Source: a candidate division WOR-3 bacterium (lineage in GTDB: Bacteria; Hydrothermota; Tepidihabitantia; SM23-42). Taken from it: a stretch of 41,829 nucleotides of DNA. The stretch covers positions 1 to 41,829 of the forward strand of contig JAOUFJ010000021.1 in assembly GCA_029858255.1 (NCBI GenBank), written 5' to 3'. The notes beneath the pieces are model-generated. The model saw only the letters and a list, made by a program, of their open reading frames with translations. It did not search any database and was not told the origin of the DNA. Shown piece by piece: positions 32,982-39,139 of this stretch; the first letter of the stretch is position 1, and each line of letters begins with the position of its first letter. Both the position numbers and the translations under genes were made by a program.

Positions 32982-33792
32982 TAGGCGCTCCAATAAAAAG
33001 ATACCTGTACCGGCCACACAGGTCCTTTACAAAGCGAAACGACCCTATCTTATGATAATCCAGAAATCCTGCGAGCGTATCAACAGCTTCCTCGTCGATT
33101 TCAAAAACCATAACGCCATCGCCTTGCATATGATCCCGTCCCTCAAATATCAATCTCTGCGTGAACTCAGTGCCCCGGTGTCCGCCGTCAAGCGCGAGCA
33201 TCGGTTCGAACTCTCTTACACTTTCAGGAAGATGGTCGATACGTGGTCGCGGTATGTAAGGTGGGTTCGAAACGATCAAGTCAAATTCACCTCTTATGCC
33301 GAAGTACGTACTGCATCGGATCAATCCAATCCTGTGCTCTAATGCACAGTCTCTAATGTTATGCCTGGCATTATCGATCGCCTCGCTCGATACATCAGTG
33401 GCAATGATATGTGCGTCAGGATAAAGCGAGGCGAGCGCGATGCTGATCGCTCCGCAGCCCGTTCCGATTTCAAGAATCCTCCCCGGGTCTCTACGCATAC
33501 TTTTCTGGATGAGCTCAACCATATACTCAGTTTCTGCTCTTGGAATAAAAACACCGGCATCGATCCGCAGAGTATGATCTCTGAACTGCACAGTTCCTGT
33601 TATGTATTCGAGTGGCATTCCTTTTTTCAATTTCGCCAAACACGATAAGACGGCATTTCTGGCGCAAGCACTGACTTCATCAACCAAGTATAATTCATAA
33701 GGCCTGCGCCTCAGTATGCCCGCAATTATTTGTCCGGCATCATAAGAATCGGTCGATAATTCCCTGCTCACTGTTTTAATCAGCTCTCTCAT
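32968..33792 (-). CDS. prmC: Peptide chain release factor N5-glutamine methyltransferase
   Basis: 274 residues from ATG 33792 (GGAAG just upstream), 17 bp inside the end of prfA. It methylates the Gln of the GGQ motif in release factors. The SAM-binding strand is ILEIGTGCGAISIALA and the catalytic NPPY is in VSNPPYIPRPR. PLEYITGTVQFRDHTL and FIPRAETE match the substrate-binding region. The prfA-prmC pairing, substrate gene and modifier, is common. Confidence 0.95.
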   Translation of the reverse strand: MRELIKTVSRELSTDSYDAGQIIAGILRRRPYELYLVDEVSACARNAVLSCLAKLKKGMPLEYITGTVQFRDHTLRIDAGVFIPRAETEYMVELIQKSMRRDPGRILEIGTGCGAISIALASLYPDAHIIATDVSSEAIDNARHNIRDCALEHRIGLIRCSTYFGIRGEFDLIVSNPPYIPRPRIDHLPESVREFEPMLALDGGHRGTEFTQRLIFEGRDHMQGDGVMVFEIDEEAVDTLAGFLDYHKIGSFRFVKDLCGRYRYLFIGAPNEKS

Positions 33793-34831
33793 ATTCTTCC
33801 AGTTTGGAAAAGACCTCCTCCAGATCACCGTCCATCACATTTTCCAGATTGTATAGCGTTAGTCCAATGCGGTGATCAGTAACACGATTCTGCGGGAAGT
33901 TGTAGGTACGGATCTTCTCACTGCGGTCGCCGGTTCCGACCTGTTTCTGCCTTTGTTCATGGATCACGGCATCTCTCTTCTCCTGCTCCGCCTCTGCCAA
34001 TCTTGCGCGGAGGATCTTCATGGCCTTCTCGCGGTTCTTGTGTTGAGACCGCTCATCCTGACAGACCACGACCATGCCAGTAGGCAAGTGAGTCAATCTC
34101 ACTGCGGAAGATACCTTGTTGACATTCTGACCGCCATGGCCTCCAGCGCGGAACGTATCGACACGTAGGTCGTTCGGGTCTATCGCCAGCTGTGTCTCTT
34201 CGACCTCTGGAAGGACCGCTACCGTTGCGGTGGATGTATGGATCCTGCCGCCAGCTTCAGTTTTGGGAATACGCTGCACGCGATGGACTCCTTTTTCAAA
34301 TCTGAACAAACGGTAAGCATTCTCGCCAGAGATCAGGAAGATTATTTCCTTGAATCCACCGATCTCGCTCGGGTGGGAGGACAGGACTTCCGATCTGAAA
34401 CCATGGTTCTCGGTGTATTTCTGATACATTCTGAACAGATCCGCTGCGAACAACGACGCTTCAGCTCCACCGGCTCCGGCCCTTATTTCGACAATGCAAT
34501 TCTTCTGAAACTCTTCATAATCAGGATTGGATATATCATCGATCTCGTTTCGAACGGCTGCAAGCCGTTTCTCCAACAGGGCCAGCTCTTTTTCAGCAAC
34601 ATCCCTGAGTTCTGCCTCCGGGCTGCTCAGTAATTCTTTAACGCCGGCAATCTCGCCTTCCAGCCTGTCGTATTCTTCGTATTTCTGAGCAAGCCGCTCT
34701 AACCTCTTGTATTCACGGGACAAGTTTGCGTAGTTTCTGGGGTCCTTCAAGACCTCACCTGAAGCCATCTTCTTACTCAGTTCTTCAAGCCTTAATTCTA
34801 TTGAACGCCTTCCTTGTGTCTGTATCGGCAT
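33776..34831 (-). CDS. prfA: Peptide chain release factor 1
   Basis: 351 residues. It recognises UAA and UAG. HRVQRIPKTEAGGRIHTS contains the PxT stop-codon reader (PKT), which marks RF1 and not RF2. The catalytic loop reads GGHGGQNVNKV: the GGQ is intact, and the following residue is Asn where many RF1 proteins have His. The ATG at 34831 lacks a clear ribosome binding site and follows the crp-like gene by 26 bp, so it is probably read from the same transcript. Confidence 0.95.
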   Translation of the reverse strand: MPIQTQGRRSIELRLEELSKKMASGEVLKDPRNYANLSREYKRLERLAQKYEEYDRLEGEIAGVKELLSSPEAELRDVAEKELALLEKRLAAVRNEIDDISNPDYEEFQKNCIVEIRAGAGGAEASLFAADLFRMYQKYTENHGFRSEVLSSHPSEIGGFKEIIFLISGENAYRLFRFEKGVHRVQRIPKTEAGGRIHTSTATVAVLPEVEETQLAIDPNDLRVDTFRAGGHGGQNVNKVSSAVRLTHLPTGMVVVCQDERSQHKNREKAMKILRARLAEAEQEKRDAVIHEQRQKQVGTGDRSEKIRTYNFPQNRVTDHRIGLTLYNLENVMDGDLEEVFSKLEEYERAD

Positions 34832-34857
34832 GTTTTTTGTCTTTGGACTAGGGTGTG

Positions 34858-35490
34858 TTATATCTTCTCAAACTTCTCTTTCAGCGCAATATACCTGAGA
34901 TAGTCATCAAGATCACCGACACCCCTTATTATCAAGCTGTTTTCACGCAGTGTAACGAGATTTACCTGAATCAGCTTGTTAACATAGTCTTTTACTTTGC
35001 TTTCACTGATACCGGTTATATTGGCAAGACTCTCAAACGAAAACGGCGTAATTTCAGTACCCCCCTCTGTTTCCCGGCCGGTCTCCTTGGCTTTCGTAAT
35101 GATATGTGCCAAAACCCTTCGCTCCTCGCTCTTTATCGTCAGAAGCCTTATTTGTTCATCAGCGGTCCTCAAACGTCGTGTCAGAGTTTCAAGCATATAT
35201 TCGATGAGCGGATTCTCGCGCAATTTTTCTTTGAATGATTCCTTATCAATAACCAGAAGTGATACAGGAGTCACGGCGACTGCTCCTGCCGAACGTGGTG
35301 AACCATCAATGATCGCCATCTCGCCGAAAAAATCACCCTCTTTCAACACTGCGAGGGTTTTCTCTTCGTCTCCCTTTCCTTTGGTGATCTTGATCTTTCC
35401 TTCCCGAATAAGATACATTATCTCCCCACGGTCGCCTTCATTGAACAATATATCACCCGGCTGCAGTTGCTTCTCCATACCTTCCGCCAT
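34858..35490 (-). CDS. Crp/Fnr-family transcriptional regulator
   Basis: 210 residues. The cyclic-nucleotide-binding fold covers residues 1-115, with GDILFNEGDRGEIMYLI and the phosphate cassette FFGEMAIIDGSPRSA (Glu, Arg and Ser as in cAMP-binding Crp). A dimer helix follows, then a winged helix-turn-helix (PFSFESLANITGISESKVKDY). No Fnr-type cysteine cluster is seen. The ligand is not proven, though the RS pair favours a cyclic nucleotide. It has AGGAGG four bases before the ATG, its own promoter, and heads the prfA-prmC-nadK-recN-pgsA-dapF operon. Confidence 0.9.
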   Translation of the reverse strand: MAEGMEKQLQPGDILFNEGDRGEIMYLIREGKIKITKGKGDEEKTLAVLKEGDFFGEMAIIDGSPRSAGAVAVTPVSLLVIDKESFKEKLRENPLIEYMLETLTRRLRTADEQIRLLTIKSEERRVLAHIITKAKETGRETEGGTEITPFSFESLANITGISESKVKDYVNKLIQVNLVTLRENSLIIRGVGDLDDYLRYIALKEKFEKI

Positions 35491-35508
35491 CTTTCCTCCT
35501 TACACTAT

Positions 35509-35536
35509 ATTTTACAGATTCTGTTGTTAAAGTCAA
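35509..35536 (-). promoter_or_regulatory. Promoter of the crp-like operon
   Basis: On the minus strand, TTGACT (35536-35531), a 16-bp spacer, TAAAAT (35514-35509). The start is expected near 35502, giving a short leader with AGGAGG. Confidence 0.75.
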
Positions 35537-35539
35537 TCC

Positions 35540-35576
35540 CAATTTCGCCTACATCTTCGATGTAGCTGCGAAATTG
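35540..35576. repeat. Hairpin containing the 27-bp repeat start, in the crp-tetR gap
   Basis: CAATTTCGC plus CTACATC (35540-35555) pairs with GATGTAG plus GCGAAATTG (35559-35576) around a TTC loop, with only a two-base bulge. It lies just upstream of the crp-like -35 and shares its right arm with the 27-bp repeat. Confidence 0.6.
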
Positions 35577-35588
35577 AGGACCCTCGTT
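35562..35588 (+). repeat. 27-bp intergenic repeat, copy 2
   Basis: Identical over 27 bases to 1242-1268, and here directly joined to a 9-bp tandem array. Both copies lie in non-coding DNA. Confidence 0.85.
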
Positions 35589-35633
35589 TTTAGCGGAATT
35601 AACGAAATTAGCGAGAATAACGAAAGTAACGTA
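35589..35633 (+). repeat. 9-bp tandem repeat array, third copy (five units)
   Basis: Units TTTAGCGGA, ATTAACGAA, ATTAGCGAG, AATAACGAA and AGTAACGTA. The order of variants matches 1395-1439. It ends 15 bases before the tetR -35. Confidence 0.85.
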
Positions 35634-35647
35634 CATCGCGAAACTTC

Positions 35648-35675
35648 TTGACAACTCGCACGTACTATATATAAT
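35648..35675 (+). promoter_or_regulatory. Promoter of the tetR-efflux operon
   Basis: Consensus TTGACA (35648-35653), a 16-bp spacer, consensus TATAAT (35670-35675). The -10 and the expected start (about 35682) lie inside the 28-bp palindrome. Confidence 0.85.
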
Positions 35676-35697
35676 GACTGACTAGTCAGTCATTATA
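35670..35697. promoter_or_regulatory. Perfect 28-bp palindromic operator over the tetR -10
   Basis: The 28 bases from 35670 to 35697 are an exact palindrome with core TGACTGACTAGTCAGTCA; the outer TATAAT is itself the -10. A repressor bound here would block RNA polymerase. The obvious binder is the TetR protein encoded 26 bases downstream (autoregulation), as is usual for this family. Confidence 0.85.
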
Positions 35698-35722
35698 AAC
35701 CATTCCCCAAGATATTGGTCTA

Positions 35723-36331
35723 ATGGTTAATAAAGTGATTATGAGAAAAAAAGAGCCGATAACACGGGACAAAATCATAAAAAGCGCACTTAAGATTTTT
35801 GCGCAAAAGGGTTTCTACAAAACCACGGTTGATGATATTGCACGCTCGACCGGCGTTGCCAAGGGCACTGTTTACCTTTATTTCAAGGACAAACAGGATC
35901 TTTATGTCGCTACGATCGAGGAGCATTTCGGTAATGCACTGGGTATGCTCTCTGAAGTCGAAAACGCACCCGGTACACCCGGTGAGAAAATGCAGAAAAT
36001 CGCACGTGATTTCGCCAATTACATCATACATCTACGAACTGCTTACATGCTCTTCACATTTGAGAACATCAATTTGACCGGTAAAACACTGAAAAGAATC
36101 CATTCCACAGTTGAACCGAGAGTATCAAGCATGATAGAGACAATCAGCTGCATTATTCGAGATGGTATAGAAAAAAATGAATTCCGCAAAGTCGACCCGA
36201 CACTTGCGGCATTTCACTTTCTCAGCACGATACGGGCAATTTTCTTAAGCAGTTATTACCTGACGAATGATGCGATCAACATAGAAAGTATACTCGAGTT
36301 GTTTTTTGAGGGATTGAATAAAAGGAGGTAG
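35723..36331 (+). CDS. TetR/AcrR-family transcriptional repressor
   Basis: 202 residues. The N-terminal TetR helix-turn-helix is clear (ALKIFAQKGFYKTTVDDIAR then VAKGTVYLYFKDKQDLYVAT, residues 20-65). The all-helical C-terminal ligand domain fits the TetR_C type. It probably represses its own operon through the palindrome at 35670-35697 and is released by a pump substrate. The ATG at 35723 has a poor ribosome binding site; an ATG at 35741 is also possible. The stop is six bases before the next gene. Confidence 0.93.
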   Translation: MVNKVIMRKKEPITRDKIIKSALKIFAQKGFYKTTVDDIARSTGVAKGTVYLYFKDKQDLYVATIEEHFGNALGMLSEVENAPGTPGEKMQKIARDFANYIIHLRTAYMLFTFENINLTGKTLKRIHSTVEPRVSSMIETISCIIRDGIEKNEFRKVDPTLAAFHFLSTIRAIFLSSYYLTNDAINIESILELFFEGLNKRR

Positions 36332-36336
36332 TCTTT

Positions 36337-36921
36337 ATGTTCTTATCAGTTCTATTACTATTAACATCTCTGTTCCCGACAAGTGAAAAGATCGAAATTT
36401 CAGCAGGCCCGAATTATTCTTCGTACCTTCTTTTCCAGGATACGACCGAATCAATAGGGAAATGGAACATGGGTGGTGAAATAGGTATCAATAACATCAT
36501 ACCGCATATTGGCTTGAAACTGCGCGGCACAATGCTACACTACGATGCACCCGCTGAACAAGGACCTTATGCATGGGAATACACACCGTTGAGTCTGTGT
36601 GCAAGTTTCGATATCCTTCCTTTCTTGAGAACACCATGGATGCGTTTATCCATAGAAACCGGTCTTGGACTCTACTTCTGGCGCGGTCTCTATGACGACG
36701 AAATCATCGTTCTGCCAACCGGGGACACAGTCGAGGAAACCGACATCGGTTTTGTCGGAGGGCTTACATTCCAGATAAGACCGGTAAGATACTTCGGAAT
36801 CGAATATGCGATGCGCTATCATTATATCGCCAGTGCGAACATCAACAAATACGGATTCTCGGACAAGGACGACAAAATATGGGAAAACGGTATCGGCATA
36901 AAGTTCATACTACCTTTATGA
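36337..36921 (+). CDS. Small outer-membrane beta-barrel-like protein
   Basis: 194 residues. A short signal (MFLSVLLLLTSLFPTS) is followed by alternating strands with Gly and aromatics (IEISAGPNYSSYLLF, LRLSIETGLGLYFWR-like segments, YFGIEYAMRYHYIA) and a C-terminal IGIKFILPL strand. This looks like an 8-stranded barrel of the OmpA/OmpW-like type. No specific family is assigned. A strong AGGAGGT sets the start. Its place between tetR and tolC suggests a link to efflux or envelope stress. Confidence 0.75.
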   Translation: MFLSVLLLLTSLFPTSEKIEISAGPNYSSYLLFQDTTESIGKWNMGGEIGINNIIPHIGLKLRGTMLHYDAPAEQGPYAWEYTPLSLCASFDILPFLRTPWMRLSIETGLGLYFWRGLYDDEIIVLPTGDTVEETDIGFVGGLTFQIRPVRYFGIEYAMRYHYIASANINKYGFSDKDDKIWENGIGIKFILPL

Positions 36922-36979
36922 ATATCTTCACAATATTCTGCTCCGAATTACAGATAACCTACAAGTTTAGGAGGTAATA

Positions 36980-38251
36980 ATGTTGGCAATTTTAGCCTTA
37001 TTCCTCAGCATGACAGGTGCTGATACATTAAGCTTTACTGTGGAAGAGGCAATCGATTTTGCATTACAAAAGAATCCCGAGATCGCGCAGCTGACGATCG
37101 AATATGAGAAATCACAACAGCAGGTAGGTCAGGCGATTTCCAGTTTTTATCCAAAGGTCACTGCCAGCGGCTATTTCGCCTACATAACCGATGTTCCGGT
37201 CATTGAATTCGACAGTATACCTATACCATTTGGGTCAAACGAGAACTACGGACTTCAGCTTTCGTTGCAGCAAGTACTTTTTACCTGGGGCAAGCTCTAC
37301 AACGCATACAAAATTTCCGACCTCGCGAGCGACATTGCTGAACTTAGTCTAGTCAGAAAGCGACAAGAAATCAGGTATTCAGTAACCAACGCCTTCTACG
37401 GATTGCTCGTACTCGATGAATACATAAAGCAGGCACGCGCCAGTCTCGAGCAACTCGAACGGTTTGCAGCATCGGTCGAAACACGATTCAAAGCGGGACT
37501 GGTCTCTCGCTTCGACTTGCTGCGCGCTCAGGTGCAGGTCGAGAATCTGAAACCTCAGGTTATTCAATCCGAGAACGCATTGAACCTCGCTCGAGAAGGG
37601 TTTAAGTTGCTGTTGGGTATGGATTTGGAGACAGAATTCTATCTGGCCGGAGAGCTACGGATGATCGAGGAAGATTTCTCGCTTGACCAGCTAATAGACG
37701 ATGCGGTTCAAAATCGTGTAGAAATAAAAAATCTGAAGAAAACGGAGAGAATCGCTCAATTGGCTCAAGCCATTGCGCGTCGTGCAAACCTACCCTCAGT
37801 GGTAGGCGGTGCAACTTACGAGCGCACAAAACCATTCAGTATCACCGGCGATGAATGGGGTTCAAGCCTGACTTTCAATATAGGTTTTGAGTTTCCTCTC
37901 TTCACCGGCTTCAATAATTTATACAAGAGTCGTGAAGCTGGATTAGTGCTCAAAGAAGCACGCCTCGCTCTCGAGAACCTTGAAAGGGCGATCATTGTAG
38001 AGGTAAAAACGGCTTATTTGACTTTTCTGGCCGCCGGAGAGGCGATCGATGCGGCTGAAAAGAACGTCGGACAGGCAAGAGAGGCGTTCAACATAATCGA
38101 AACAAGATATAAGAGCGGGCTGGCTACTAATCTTGAGGTGCTCGACACTGAACTTGCGTACCGCCAGGCACAGGTCAATTATCTTACCGCTCTCAAGAAT
38201 TACAACACATCGCTGGCCGAAATTTATAAATCAATTGGCAAGGAGGATTAG
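36980..38251 (+). CDS. TolC-family outer-membrane efflux protein
   Basis: 423 residues, the outer-membrane channel of a tripartite pump. A very short signal (MLAILALFLSMTGA) precedes TVEEAIDFALQKNPEIAQ, the classic start of the family. The two internal repeats of the fold appear near residues 150 and 360, each with an RFKAGLVSRFDLLRAQVQVE or RYKSGLATNLEVLDTELAY motif. AGGAGG lies five bases before the ATG. The stop abuts the adaptor gene. Confidence 0.93.
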   Translation: MLAILALFLSMTGADTLSFTVEEAIDFALQKNPEIAQLTIEYEKSQQQVGQAISSFYPKVTASGYFAYITDVPVIEFDSIPIPFGSNENYGLQLSLQQVLFTWGKLYNAYKISDLASDIAELSLVRKRQEIRYSVTNAFYGLLVLDEYIKQARASLEQLERFAASVETRFKAGLVSRFDLLRAQVQVENLKPQVIQSENALNLAREGFKLLLGMDLETEFYLAGELRMIEEDFSLDQLIDDAVQNRVEIKNLKKTERIAQLAQAIARRANLPSVVGGATYERTKPFSITGDEWGSSLTFNIGFEFPLFTGFNNLYKSREAGLVLKEARLALENLERAIIVEVKTAYLTFLAAGEAIDAAEKNVGQAREAFNIIETRYKSGLATNLEVLDTELAYRQAQVNYLTALKNYNTSLAEIYKSIGKED

Positions 38252-39139
38252 ATGCGTAAATGGTTAATAATTATTGTCGTTGTTGTAGTATTGCTCATCG
38301 CAATTTTTCTGAGAATAGGAGCCTCAAGACGCGCTCAAAAAACCGAGGAATTCACTGCGAGTATTTCAGTGGAAGTGATGTCTGCAAAACGAGACAATGT
38401 TAAAAGCACCTGCGAAGTATTGGGTGCGATAATGGCCGTCAAGACGGCACAGGTCTTTCCCGAGACGATGGGGCGGATTACACAAATCCTCGTCAAAGAA
38501 GGCTCTTATGTCTCTAAAGAAAATAATCTAATGGCAATGCGCAATGAAACGATCGGGTTCGAATACGAAGAGGGTTTTATCAGATCGCCGATAGGTGGCA
38601 ACGTCGCTAAAGTCATGGTCGATGTCGGCTCAATGGTGACACCACAGACGCCTGTTGCCGTAGTAATGGATTACTCAAGGGTCAATGTTTCGTTCAACGT
38701 CGCCGAAACGAATATTGGCTGCATAGAGAAGAATGATAAAGTCGCAGTCAGGATTGATGCGATGCCCGGTGAGTCGTTTACGGGGACCGTTACCGAACTG
38801 ACCCCTGTCGTTGACCCAATGACACGCACGCTGGGTGTCAAGGCATCGATCAATAACGCCAAGAAAATGCTGAGACCGGGCATGACCGCGCGCATAACCA
38901 TCAACCTAGGTGAGAAGAGCAATGTCATCGTAGTTCCGCGCGATGCGCTCCTCGACGGATATCTCTTTGTCGTCAGCGATAGCACAGCCGAACGCCGTGA
39001 TGTAACGGCGGGATTGATCGGTGACAAGTATGCGGAAATTATCAGCGGCCTGAGTGATGGTGAACGTGTTGTCATCGTTGGTCAACAGCGACTTGCGGGC
39101 GGAGAAAAGGTAGTGCCTGTATTGAGGAGCGAACCATGA
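38252..39139 (+). CDS. RND efflux periplasmic adaptor (membrane fusion protein)
   Basis: 295 residues. An N-terminal membrane anchor (LIIIVVVVVLLIAIFL) is followed by a lipoyl-like half (VFPETMGRITQILVKEGSYV), almost no helical hairpin, the second lipoyl half (IRSPIGGNVAKVMVDVGSMV), a beta-barrel (VNVSFNVAETNIG) and a membrane-proximal domain (GLSDGERVVIVGQQRL). It bridges pump and TolC. The hairpin is much shorter than in AcrA (about 10 residues between the lipoyl halves, at residues 87-97), which is unusual for a TolC partner. The stop overlaps the pump start as ATGA. Confidence 0.93.
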   Translation: MRKWLIIIVVVVVLLIAIFLRIGASRRAQKTEEFTASISVEVMSAKRDNVKSTCEVLGAIMAVKTAQVFPETMGRITQILVKEGSYVSKENNLMAMRNETIGFEYEEGFIRSPIGGNVAKVMVDVGSMVTPQTPVAVVMDYSRVNVSFNVAETNIGCIEKNDKVAVRIDAMPGESFTGTVTELTPVVDPMTRTLGVKASINNAKKMLRPGMTARITINLGEKSNVIVVPRDALLDGYLFVVSDSTAERRDVTAGLIGDKYAEIISGLSDGERVVIVGQQRLAGGEKVVPVLRSEP

